Source: a virus. Taken from it: DNA of 34,529 nt. The stretch covers positions 1 to 34,529 of IMG/VR virus record IMGVR_UViG_3300037808_000271. One strand, 5' to 3'. Position numbers and translations under genes: made by a program. Under the pieces are notes generated by a model. It had not been told where the DNA came from. It did no database searches and saw nothing but the letters and a program-made list of their open reading frames with translations. Positions 1 through 7,912 of this stretch are shown here, piece by piece; the first letter of the stretch is position 1; each line of letters starts with the position of its first letter.

Positions 1-895
1 TATCAATATAGTTACTAGAGTTAAGTGTCATGTAACCCAAAGTCATTGAATTCAAACCACGATCAAATAAATTTAACCTCTCAAGAACAACTTCATCACC
101 ATATTCAGTTATGAATTCGTTATTATTCTCTAATAATACATTATAGAGAACTGATTCACCAGCTACTATATTAGCTTCACCTGAGCGTATTATTCCTCCT
201 TGTCCAATCAACTCTGCACCAGCTACTACAACAGATGCAGCAAGGAGATTGATTTGTGGTGATGATGATAATGTAACGCTTGATGTTATTTCACTTGACG
301 TATTATGTGAAGTAACTGCTGCTACTGTAATATTAAAGTCTTCTTGTCCTAATGCGACTATACTAGCTTCACCTGAGTGTGTTACTCCTCCTTGTCCAAT
401 CAACTCTGCACCAGCTACTACAACAGATGCAGCAAGGAGATTGATTTGTGGTGATGATGATAATGTAACGCTTGATGTTATTTCACCTGACGTATTATGT
501 GAAGTAACTGCTGCTACTGTAATATTAAAATCTTCTTGTCCTAATGCGACTATATTAGCTTCACCTGAGTGTGTTATTCCTCCTTGATCGTTCATCTCTG
601 CACCAGCTACTATATTAGCTTCACCTGAGCGTGTTATTCCTCCTTGTCCAATCAACTCTGCACCAGCTACTACAACAGATGCAGCAAGGAGATTGATTTG
701 TGGTGATGATGATAATGTAACGCTTGATGTTATTTCACTTGACGTGTTATGTGAAGTAACTGCTGCTACTGTAATATTAAAGTCTTCTCTTTGTGCTTCA
801 TCATCATTCTCAAGAAGTATAATATCCCCATCTTCACATAAGTATAAATCATCTCGTCCTAATGCGACTATACTAGCTTCCGCATAAAATATCAT
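1..895 (-). CDS. Repetitive virion protein, partial (runs off left edge)
   Basis: Reading the minus strand from an ATG at 895 gives 298 codons with no stop to the window edge, so the gene continues to the left. The start overlaps the TGA of the preceding gene (ATGA), which supports translational coupling at the end of the baseplate operon. The protein begins MIFYAEASIVALG and is made largely of Ala/Val/Ser/Thr/Gly-rich beta-type repeats containing NITVAAVTSH, INLLAASVVVAGAELIGQGG and SGEANIVA. It has no Cys cluster or membrane segment. I recognise no family. Operon position after gp6 and the repetitive composition suggest an external virion part (fibre or baseplate decoration). The 611-residue protein at 32072-33907 has a similar style. 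Function is inference. Confidence 0.75.
   Translation of the reverse strand, partial: MIFYAEASIVALGRDDLYLCEDGDIILLENDDEAQREDFNITVAAVTSHNTSSEITSSVTLSSSPQINLLAASVVVAGAELIGQGGITRSGEANIVAGAEMNDQGGITHSGEANIVALGQEDFNITVAAVTSHNTSGEITSSVTLSSSPQINLLAASVVVAGAELIGQGGVTHSGEASIVALGQEDFNITVAAVTSHNTSSEITSSVTLSSSPQINLLAASVVVAGAELIGQGGIIRSGEANIVAGESVLYNVLLENNNEFITEYGDEVVLERLNLFDRGLNSMTLGYMTLNSSNYID
169..790 (-). repeat. 192-base (64-codon) direct repeats, three copies
   Basis: The same anchor sequence (plus-strand tgtccaatca) occurs at 201, 393 and 645. The first interval is 192 bases; the second is 252, that is 192 plus an in-frame 60-base extra unit. Copies are almost identical at the DNA level, so the duplication is recent or kept homogeneous by recombination. 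All length changes are multiples of three. Confidence 0.85.
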
Positions 896-1506
896 ATAAT
901 CACCTCAATGATTTCATTAGGTAAGAAGTCTCCGAATACATCTTTCAGTGGAAGCTCTTTAGCGTCTATATAAAATTGTGGATCTGCTCCTTCAGGTATA
1001 TTAACAAATGCTGTAGCATTGCTAGTGCGTCCTCTTATTTGTTTATTGAAGAATCCTTTCACTATAACATGCTCGACAGTATCGATATTCCAATCAAAGA
1101 GGATGTATTGGTATACTTGCCATTTTCCGTCAGATAATCTTAGTACATTCTCTTTAGGATAGTGTATTGTTATATCTTCGCCAAATTGAGCTTGGAAGAA
1201 GAATCTATAAGCCGCTTCAGATCCTTTCTTTCTGTATACATCTCTAAGATGTTTAATAAGAAATGCTGAGTCAGTTTCTTGTACATATCCAAGTGGCGTT
1301 GCTGGATATGATGGCATATAAGCGTTTTTCAATACATCTATAACGTCTGATGAATTTACATCAACTTGATTTTTTAACTCGGTTATATGTTGATGGGGGC
1401 CATCATCATCTAGAAATTCTAACCACGTCTTCAGAAAAGTTTCAAAAGTTGGATGATCATCTCGTATAAAAGCAGGTAGAACCCTGTTGATTATACTTGA
1501 TAGCAT
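892..1506 (-). CDS. Baseplate wedge-associated protein, gp7-like N-terminal type
   Basis: 204 residues, starting with an ATG that overlaps the gp6 stop by one base, hence coupled to gp6. The N-terminus (LPAFIRDDHPTFETFLKTW) and the central FLIKHLRDVYRKKGSEAAYR with IHYPKENVLRLSDGKW are a pattern I associate with proteins encoded directly after gp6 in marine T4-like phages, where a large wedge protein (gp7 or similar) is expected. It is much shorter than T4 gp7 (about 1000 residues), so it would correspond only to an N-terminal wedge-contact region, with the repetitive gene downstream possibly supplying the rest. It probably acts in the baseplate wedge; the exact T4 counterpart is uncertain. 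Confidence 0.6.
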   Translation of the reverse strand: MLSSIINRVLPAFIRDDHPTFETFLKTWLEFLDDDGPHQHITELKNQVDVNSSDVIDVLKNAYMPSYPATPLGYVQETDSAFLIKHLRDVYRKKGSEAAYRFFFQAQFGEDITIHYPKENVLRLSDGKWQVYQYILFDWNIDTVEHVIVKGFFNKQIRGRTSNATAFVNIPEGADPQFYIDAKELPLKDVFGDFLPNEIIEVII

Positions 1507-3248
1507 TATATAGTATCCGTTGTAATATTAGCAACATCAAATAATATCAATACATTCTGAGATGATTTTACATCTGTATTACTTGGAACAGCGTATATTG
1601 AAATCATCTGTGTTGTATCTATATCAATGTTGAAGTTCCTCAGGTATATGATACCTTTAGTATAATCGATTGTTCCTATATTAATGCTTGTAAATGCTTC
1701 TTGAGTGATGTTATATAAAGTCATCACTCCAAGTCCATCATCCATCAACGCGTAAGTATCTCCTCCAGTCTTGATTATACTACTTGATATAATTGTGCCG
1801 GGTTTGATTGGATTGTGGTAATATAAGTCATATAAACCTGATACGTTATTTGAATCTGGGTTAAATCTTCTTGCCATCTGAATATCTGTGATGTTACTGT
1901 TGATTGCTACATCAGCATTATCAATTGCAGTTACAACACTTGAGTATCTTAAAGTTGATCCGAAATCCCTCAAAGAATCCTCATATTTAGTTTTGATAAT
2001 ATCAGATATTAACTCAATCATCTCTCCTTGACTCTTCTGAGTTTTATTTCTGTAATAAGTAACTTTTGAGTTGATTGTTATGTATACGTATTCTGGATCA
2101 ACTATAACTGGAGTAATCGCAACTATATTATACGGTTTAAGAATTCGATTGATTATATCAGTTTTCGTCATAGGAGATAATCGTTCCCCTGTATTAGGTT
2201 TAATGCTAATCATAACTTTACCGTATTGAGGGGGATCATTAGTTTCTCCTCCCCAAACATTAATAGCATCGATATCTCCAAATTCATCTAATAGTATAGC
2301 TTTGAAATCATCTGCTGATACTGCACGATCTTGTCGTTCATAGTTTTTTGGAGCTCGGAATCTTACATCCTCGATGTCTTCAGGATCCATACCAAGACTT
2401 GCGACATCAACTAAACTTATACTGATACCTTGAGCATCATAACCTCCAACCAATCCTGGGATACTGAATACATCTACTCCATTAGCTGCTGCTCCATCAG
2501 ATCTAATGTATTCAACTTCTAAAGTATCTCCATTATTCGGTCTTAATCCAAACAAACCTGAGTCTGGTCCAAAATATAATTCAGTTTTATTATCATAATT
2601 TTCTTGTATGTAAAATACTTGACTCGATGCATCTACATTGGTAAGGTCTCCATTAGAGTAAGTCCAAAAAACTCCATTCACTTTAAGGGAAATTGAATCT
2701 CTATCAATGTCACTTTCATTTAGAATGAAATTTTGAACAGTCCCATCCAGCCAAGTAAATGTCTTTGTGTGATATGAACCTTGTTTAATAGGTATATCGA
2801 TAGAATAAGGATATGAAGTTGAATATGTATCAAATGTAACAAAGTTGTATATTGAGCCTTGATATGAACCAATAAATTTAGCCCCTTTAGCTATAGTAAC
2901 ACCAATTATATTGTTTGCATCATTCTCAGCTTCATTGAATTTTAAGTTAATTGTTGCTTGAGCAGCCTTTGTGCTGTTAGGAGTGTAACCAATTGATTTA
3001 GCGTGAGATATTATACTATTTCGTCTGATAGCAGTATCGAGAAATGATTCATTCACAGCTGCGTTAACGTAAACACCTTGATAATGTGTGATGTATGCCA
3101 TAGCATCTAAAAGAATTGATAAATTTGAACCTTCGAAATCATAATCATTGAGATCTGATTGAGATCTCATGAAATCTTTAAGGTTATCCTTGATTTTATT
3201 GAAGTCTAGCTCTGATGTATTAAGTTGCTGGGTCATAAAAGTTTCCAT
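1506..3248 (-). CDS. 6: Baseplate wedge subunit gp6
   Basis: 580 residues (T4 gp6 is 660). The N-terminus has the family pattern DFNKIKDNLKDFMRSQSD, then DYDFEGSNLSILLDAMAY, YVNAAVNESFLDTAIRR and AKSIGYTPNSTKAAQA, the conserved J-like wedge region. The C-terminal half carries RAPKNYERQDRAVSADDFKA, typical of gp6/J-like proteins. gp6 dimers link neighbouring wedges into the baseplate ring and change shape on sheath contraction. Two starts are possible: ATG 3248 (METFM) or ATG 3236, the latter preceded by GGAAA. I use 3248. A late-promoter octamer GATAAATA lies 12 bases upstream. It is followed by a coupled gene downstream. Confidence 0.93.
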   Translation of the reverse strand: METFMTQQLNTSELDFNKIKDNLKDFMRSQSDLNDYDFEGSNLSILLDAMAYITHYQGVYVNAAVNESFLDTAIRRNSIISHAKSIGYTPNSTKAAQATINLKFNEAENDANNIIGVTIAKGAKFIGSYQGSIYNFVTFDTYSTSYPYSIDIPIKQGSYHTKTFTWLDGTVQNFILNESDIDRDSISLKVNGVFWTYSNGDLTNVDASSQVFYIQENYDNKTELYFGPDSGLFGLRPNNGDTLEVEYIRSDGAAANGVDVFSIPGLVGGYDAQGISISLVDVASLGMDPEDIEDVRFRAPKNYERQDRAVSADDFKAILLDEFGDIDAINVWGGETNDPPQYGKVMISIKPNTGERLSPMTKTDIINRILKPYNIVAITPVIVDPEYVYITINSKVTYYRNKTQKSQGEMIELISDIIKTKYEDSLRDFGSTLRYSSVVTAIDNADVAINSNITDIQMARRFNPDSNNVSGLYDLYYHNPIKPGTIISSSIIKTGGDTYALMDDGLGVMTLYNITQEAFTSINIGTIDYTKGIIYLRNFNIDIDTTQMISIYAVPSNTDVKSSQNVLILFDVANITTDTI

Positions 3249-3260
3249 GTTATATTGGTT

Positions 3261-3268
3261 TATTTATC
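3261..3268 (-). promoter_or_regulatory. T4-type late promoter (gp6)
   Basis: GATAAATA on the minus strand, 12 bases before the gp6 ATG at 3248. It matches the recurring late octamer of this window. Predicted +1 is about six bases downstream, giving a short leader of roughly seven bases. Confidence 0.6.
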
Positions 3269-3356
3269 TCTGAATAGATAAACTTTAATATATCAGTAGT
3301 TTAAATACTCCATAAATAGTAAAGTGATTATCAATAACTTATAAAAGAGAAATATG

Positions 3357-3385
3357 TTGTATTTTTGTGCAAAATGTGGTATAAT
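3357..3385 (+). promoter_or_regulatory. Early sigma70-type promoter for the BspA-like locus
   Basis: TTGTAT, 17 bases, TATAAT with the ATGTGG lead-in seen in T4-like early promoters. Expected +1 falls at about 3392, the ATG of the broken BspA-like copy. It faces away from the late minus-strand operon, so this insertion carries its own early expression. Confidence 0.65.
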
Positions 3386-3391
3386 AGGTAT

Positions 3392-3656
3392 ATGATAAAA
3401 GTCGAAATTAATGAAGAGTTAAGAAATATAATCAAAGAGAGCTGATAACGCTGATCTCAATGATTTAGATATCTCTAAAGTAACTGATATGAGTCGGTTA
3501 TTTGAAGATGTGAGCAATTGGGATGTATCTAATGTCGTTGGTATGAATTATATGTTCTATGGTAATAAGATAGACGCTAAAGATTTTAAAGATTACAATA
3601 AAAAACAGGAACCTGTAAATAATATGGGTATTTTCATGGATGTATTAGAGTTATGA
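3392..3656 (+). pseudogene. Broken short copy of the BspA-like repeat gene
   Basis: Starts ATGATAAAAGTC like the next gene, but after AAAGAGAG two bases are missing relative to the intact copy, giving an immediate TGA. Past the shift, the frame resumes as ADNADLNDLDISKVTDMSRL, then VSNWDVSNVVGMNYMF, and ends with the same tail (GIFMDVLEL) as the intact gene. Only about two repeat units remain against ten. It overlaps the ATG of the intact copy (ATGA at 3653). It is a tandem duplicate that lost most of its repeats and its frame. Confidence 0.8.
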
Positions 3657-4516
3657 TTAAAGTTAAAGATAATAAACATTTAAAAAGTATAATTAAAGAG
3701 AGAGCTGATGATGCTGATCTTAATGACTTAGATGTCTCAAATGTTCGTGATATGAGTTTTATGTTCAGTAGTTCTAAGTTCAATGGAGATATAAGTAAAT
3801 GGGATGTATCTAATGTTACTGACATGAGTTATATGTTATATAATAATTCACAATTTAATGGTGATATAAGTAAGTGGGATGTATCTAGTGTTGATAATAT
3901 GTGGTTTATGTTCAGTGATTCTGTCTTTAATGGTGATATAAGTAAATGGGTTGTATCTAAAGTTAAATATATGAATTCAATGTTCAAAAACTCTAATTTT
4001 AATGGTGACATAAGTGAGTGGGATGTATCTAATGTAATTAATATGAGTTTTATGTTCAGTGATTCTGTCTTTAATGGTGATATAAGTGGCTGGGATGTAT
4101 CTAATGTTACCAATATGAGTTTTATGTTCAGTGATTCTGTCTTTAATGGTGATATAAGTGGCTGGGATGTATCTAATGTTACTATGATGGATTCGATGTT
4201 TCGAAATTCTAAGTTCGATGATGATATAAGTGATTGGAATACATCTAAAGTAACTAATATGAATTCGATGTTTAGAGATTCTAAGTTCACTGATGATATA
4301 AGCAATTGGGATGTATCTAATGTCGTTGGTATGAATTCGATGTTTAGAGATTCTAAGTTCACTGATGATATAAGCAATTGGGATGTATCTAATGTCGTTG
4401 GTATGAATTTAATGTTCTATGGTAATAAGATAAATGCTATAGACTTTAAAGATTATAATAAAAAATGGGGATCTTATAAGAATATGGGTATTTTCATGGA
4501 TGTATTAGAGTTATGA
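3653..4516 (+). CDS. BspA-like (DUF285) leucine-rich-type repeat protein
   Basis: 287 residues. After a short N-terminus with RADDADLNDLDVSNV, about ten 24-25-residue units follow, of the pattern FNGDISKWDVSNVTDMSYMF, the hallmark of BspA-like/DUF285 repeats found in bacterial surface proteins, mycoplasmas and protists. It ends in a distinct cap (IDFKDYNKKW, then MGIFMDVLEL). There is no signal peptide or membrane segment, so it acts in the cytoplasm or is released at lysis. The family is usually tied to protein binding or adhesion; the role in a phage is unknown. The gene lies opposite to the flanking late genes gp6 and gp25 and is driven by an early-type promoter, which fits a host-takeover or moron gene. 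Internal DNA repeats make it prone to expansion. Confidence 0.8.
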   Translation: MIKVKDNKHLKSIIKERADDADLNDLDVSNVRDMSFMFSSSKFNGDISKWDVSNVTDMSYMLYNNSQFNGDISKWDVSSVDNMWFMFSDSVFNGDISKWVVSKVKYMNSMFKNSNFNGDISEWDVSNVINMSFMFSDSVFNGDISGWDVSNVTNMSFMFSDSVFNGDISGWDVSNVTMMDSMFRNSKFDDDISDWNTSKVTNMNSMFRDSKFTDDISNWDVSNVVGMNSMFRDSKFTDDISNWDVSNVVGMNLMFYGNKINAIDFKDYNKKWGSYKNMGIFMDVLEL

Positions 4517-4518
4517 TT

Positions 4519-4920
4519 CTAGCGAATTCTTTCTAATTGTAAGCTCATTTCTTTTTTGCTTGGTACACCTCTAATGCTAAAGCCAATGGTTACATCATAA
4601 GCATTATCATCGTAATTCGGTGTAGCATTAACTTCGTGTAGTACAATCCTAGGCTCATAATTAGTGATTAAATCTTCTATTTTATACTCAAGCATTATCG
4701 CTGTGGCAGGGTCCATGTTATCAAATAATAATTCATTAACTCCAGATGCTAACCATGGCTGAAATGGTCTCTCTCCATGATTAGTCTGTAACAGTCCCAA
4801 AAATGATTGTTTTACACTATTCTCATCAGTAACTTTTGCTAAGTCTTTAGTGTAAGGATGTTTAGTGAAGTCAATATCAATATCACTATATATCTGTGTA
4901 TGTTTACTTAATCTATTCAT
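4519..4920 (-). CDS. 25: Baseplate wedge subunit gp25
   Basis: 133 residues, matching T4 gp25 (132). Conserved landmarks are DIDIDFTKHPYTKDLAKVTD at the start, SVKQSFLGLLQTNHGERPFQ (including the family's ER-P motif) and the C-terminal half VTIGFSIRG. gp25/GpW-family proteins sit at the inner baseplate, join the wedge to the hub and provide the handshake surface from which the sheath polymerises. The stop lies two bases from the convergent BspA-like stop, so there is no room for a terminator. The start is ATG 4920, exactly five bases after a GATAAATA late octamer; there is no Shine-Dalgarno between them. Confidence 0.95.
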   Translation of the reverse strand: MNRLSKHTQIYSDIDIDFTKHPYTKDLAKVTDENSVKQSFLGLLQTNHGERPFQPWLASGVNELLFDNMDPATAIMLEYKIEDLITNYEPRIVLHEVNATPNYDDNAYDVTIGFSIRGVPSKKEMSLQLERIR

Positions 4921-4925
4921 GATAT

Positions 4926-4933
4926 TATTTATC
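4926..4933 (-). promoter_or_regulatory. Late promoter, leaderless layout (gp25)
   Basis: GATAAATA followed by ATATC and then the gp25 ATG. With T4 spacing, the transcript would start on the A of the ATG. Confidence 0.7.
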
Positions 4934-4967
4934 TATTAATGAGTTAAAAATGATGATAGGTTTCAGT

Positions 4968-5035
4968 AATAAATACAAAAAGGATTAATGCATCATCATT
5001 AATCCTTTTCTAATATAATATTACTGGAATATTAT
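4968..5035 (+). promoter_or_regulatory. Late promoter and 5' stem-loops of GIY-YIG copy 1
   Basis: AATAAATA (4968-4975) is followed at once by a perfect 13-bp stem, 4978-4990 (AAAAGGATTAATG) with 4997-5009, loop catcat. A second small hairpin, 5015-5022 with 5028-5035 (ATAATATT/AATATTAT), places the presumed Shine-Dalgarno (CTGGA) in its loop, directly before the ATG. The same order recurs at 11650, 19062 and 21318. Confidence 0.65.
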
Positions 5036-5036
5036 C

Positions 5037-6008
5037 ATGCATACATCTATTTATAGTGGCCTCAATTATTAGGTAGACATAATAACTGATCTTAATCCTA
5101 TAGGAACAGAAAGATATTATATTGGATCCGCTACTCGAAAGGAACTCTCTGAAAATAATATTGATCCAGAAAAAGATCAATATTACGGATCTTCGTATAC
5201 ACCTCACTTTAGAACACTTCAAGATTCTCAGTCTCTTCAATTAGAGCGTGTCATAGTTAAAACATTTAATGATGTTAAAGAGTGTCTTGAATATGAGGAG
5301 ATGTTGCAAAGGGAGCATAATGTAGCATCTAATCCATTATTCTATAATTTATCATATGCATCGGGAGTTGTTAATACCCCAATATCCACAGCTAAGATGG
5401 TATATAAACGTTCATTGAAAGATGAAAATGGAGAGACGTCATATCAACGTGGAGGGAGAAAAGCAGCTATAACTAAATCTATTCCAGATTTAAATGGAGT
5501 ATCAATTGCTCAGTTGAGTGCGAGAAAAGCAGCTGTAACTAGGAATATAGCAAAAGATGATGGAACCACTATCGCTGAAATAGCAAGACAGAAGGCAAAT
5601 TCAACTAAATTAATTCTAGATGAAAATGGGGAAATCTCTAATCAACGAGGAGGGAGAAAATCATCAGAAACTAAATCATCTAAACAATGGAAAGATGAAC
5701 ATTCTGTTGAATGTCCTCACTGTAATATGATATCAACATCAGCGTGGATAATGTCTAAATACCATAATAACAATTGTTTCAAATTAGATCTGTCTCGTAT
5801 GTGGAATGTATATCACGAAACCGATTCACTTTTATATTCTGAAATATCTAAACAATCTATGAATGTGTTACATAAAAAGTTGATTATTTCGTCACATACT
5901 AATAGAATAGGAAACACTTGTAGATCAAAATCTAAACTCATTAAACACAATAAAGAGCATTTAATAGGAGCATATGCTATTAGATTAGATCATCTGATTA
6001 CCCGTTAA
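5037..6008 (+). pseudogene. GIY-YIG homing endonuclease, copy 1, nonsense-mutated
   Basis: ATG at 5037 opens MHTSIYSGLN like the intact copies, but codon 12 is TAG where the others have a Tyr/Phe codon, and the next residues of the GIY motif (YVYL in the intact copy) read VDII. The rest of the frame is open to 6008: RYYIGSATRKEL (second half of GIY-YIG), ERVIVKTFNDVKECLEYEEM, NPLFYNLSYA, then DENGETSYQRGG-type modules and a C-terminal zinc-finger-like CPHC...HNNNC. A shorter product from ATG 5301 would lack the nuclease half. The end overlaps the convergent PAAR gene by 11 bases. I call it inactive unless the amber codon is suppressed. Confidence 0.8.
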
Positions 6009-6321
6009 TGAATACATTGTTTGATCCTGTTACAGTAATATGATCTCCTCCAAATGCATCTCCCTTTCTCATTGCACCTTTACTGTTAATAAAAACATTT
6101 GGACTGTGAGTGGAACAGGTTGGGGCGTGAGGAGTACAACAAGGTCCTGCGTAAGTGTGAGTAATCATTGCATCTCCTTGACGAACATTACCAATTGAAT
6201 TAGTGAATACATTACCACTTCCCGCATTTGTACTATGACTAGATGGGGAACCGCAACAAAATCCGGAACCATCCGGGTCAGATGTTGCATCAACTCCATC
6301 TTTTCGTACTGCTGCTGGCAT
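5998..6321 (-). CDS. PAAR-type spike tip protein
   Basis: 107 residues. The N-terminus MPAAVRKDGVDATSD, Cys/His-rich centre (GFCCGSPSSH, then THTYAGPCCTPHAPTCSTH) and C-terminal HITVTGSNNVFING are those of PAAR-repeat proteins, with three copies of a (N)VFxNSxGxxRxGD element. Conserved His and Cys would bind a metal ion at the tip. PAAR proteins (T4 gp5.4, 97 residues) cap the gp5 beta-helix spike and sharpen it for outer-membrane piercing. The ATG overlaps the stop of the upstream gene by one base, placing it at the end of the hub/spike segment (gp27, gp5, Cys-motif protein, PAAR). Confidence 0.9.
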   Translation of the reverse strand: MPAAVRKDGVDATSDPDGSGFCCGSPSSHSTNAGSGNVFTNSIGNVRQGDAMITHTYAGPCCTPHAPTCSTHSPNVFINSKGAMRKGDAFGGDHITVTGSNNVFING

Positions 6322-7904
6322 TACATATACTCCGCTTGAGCAGCATCAATTTCTGCTCTAGTCATTTTACTTCCGTCAGCTTTTGTCCAAGGCTCAGGTT
6401 GATTACCATTAAATAGAGCAGGACTGTTTATCCCTTGTGTAATATTAAATGAAGATTCTATTGAATTGATATTAAATCCACTAGTATCAACTGAGGAACT
6501 TACATTATTAACTGGTACTAATGAACTTATCTTATTAGATATGGTGCTGAATAGATTACCTCCGATACCATTCACAACAGGTGTATTAATACTAGGTGTA
6601 TTAATACTAGGTGTAATAGATGATATACTAGATAGTGTATTCAGTTCCACTGTAGTTATCTTAGCACTTATGTTAATGGGAATCTTCACATTATTCGTTA
6701 CGGTTGATGTTGGGATTGTAGGAATTTGGGGTATTGTAGGTAAAAATTCAGTATATGGAGCATTTGATGTGATAGGAGTATCACTTTCGATGGTTTGACA
6801 TCTCCATTCCCCACCATTAGATATACAATCAGCTTCATTCCCGTCAAAGGGATCTCCTCCATGACATACACAACTCTCTCCTCCCCCTTGAGGTGGCAAT
6901 CCTTTGAGAGCGTTACTGATTAATGGTAAATATGATTTAGCCTCGTCTGGTATCAATGCTTCAATAATCTCCCCACAAGGACCAGTTGATACACTCAAAC
7001 TAGAGAGTTTGCTCATTTTCTCAAGATAACCAGTTGCTTTAGCAACCAATGCAACACCTTTAGCATGAAGAGCTTCAACTGCCCCTTGGAGTTTATTACA
7101 CGCTCCATCCATGTCATCTGCGACGTTATCTATACTGTTTATGTTGTTCATAAAGTCTATATTAAATGTATTCGCAGCAGAACCTGATACTTCTTGACAC
7201 CTCCATTCCCCTCCATTAGATAGACAATCAGTTTCATTCCCATCAAAGGGATCTCCTCCATGACATACACAACTCATTACAGGTCCATCTGAACTAGGTA
7301 ATGCTGTAAAAAGATCAGAGTTCATGCTATTTGTTATTTTGTCTATTGAAGATTCAACTGATGTTAAGTTGGATGTAGATGTGAATTCATCGAGAAGATT
7401 CTCTCCTTTCATCACCACATCGAGACCTTCTCCACAATCAATTAATTTAGATGCTGTTTTGTATGCATCTAATATTGCTGTATTCTTAGGAACATCAGTT
7501 ACGTTCTTATCTACAATATTCTGAACCACTTGAGAACATACTGAGGTATTATTAGCAAGAGTGTCGATTTTAGACAAAGCCGCTTTAATCTTCACTTGAT
7601 CATTTGGTACAAAACCAGCAAGGTTTAGCTGTGATGGATTAGTGTAGCCTATTTTATGTGATGCATTCATTGATGTACCTAGACTTGATATACTATTAAG
7701 TTTATCTTGACCAGGGAAACGTAAGAAAGAATCAGCATTATCTATAGTATTGTTAAAACCACCACCAGTGATACTCCCAAAATCAGGTACTCCAGCTGGA
7801 ACCTCTTGGCCAATCCAATTACCTCCTGATGCTAAACATTCAGCCTCTGAGAAAGCCATTGGATCACCCATTTGACAAGTGTAACCGATTCGTGTTTGTG
7901 TCAT
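6321..7904 (-). CDS. Hub/spike-region protein with three Cys-Gly-Trp motifs
   Basis: 527 residues; no family recognised. Three copies of a short motif C-x(2-3)-GDP-x(5-7)-E-x2-C-x3-GG-x-W stand out: near residues 10-31 (CQMGDPMAFSEAECLASGGN), about 210-237 (CHGGDPFDGNETDCLSNGGE) and about 345-372 (CHGGDPFDGNEADCISNGGE). Between them are long Ser/Thr/Asn/Ile-rich low-complexity stretches; the last 150 residues contain SINTPSINTP repeats. There is no signal peptide. Its position between gp5 and the PAAR tip, within nine bases of gp5, implies a tail hub or spike role, or a cargo carried by the tail. The Cys pairs could make disulphide or metal knots. Function unknown. Confidence 0.7.
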   Translation of the reverse strand: MTQTRIGYTCQMGDPMAFSEAECLASGGNWIGQEVPAGVPDFGSITGGGFNNTIDNADSFLRFPGQDKLNSISSLGTSMNASHKIGYTNPSQLNLAGFVPNDQVKIKAALSKIDTLANNTSVCSQVVQNIVDKNVTDVPKNTAILDAYKTASKLIDCGEGLDVVMKGENLLDEFTSTSNLTSVESSIDKITNSMNSDLFTALPSSDGPVMSCVCHGGDPFDGNETDCLSNGGEWRCQEVSGSAANTFNIDFMNNINSIDNVADDMDGACNKLQGAVEALHAKGVALVAKATGYLEKMSKLSSLSVSTGPCGEIIEALIPDEAKSYLPLISNALKGLPPQGGGESCVCHGGDPFDGNEADCISNGGEWRCQTIESDTPITSNAPYTEFLPTIPQIPTIPTSTVTNNVKIPINISAKITTVELNTLSSISSITPSINTPSINTPVVNGIGGNLFSTISNKISSLVPVNNVSSSVDTSGFNINSIESSFNITQGINSPALFNGNQPEPWTKADGSKMTRAEIDAAQAEYM

Positions 7905-7912
7905 GTCAGCTC

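Noticed and set aside
249-887. Plus-strand frames with repeated GDDDNVTLDVIS peptides
   Set aside because: They are the complement of the minus-strand repeat protein that continues the baseplate operon by an ATGA overlap.
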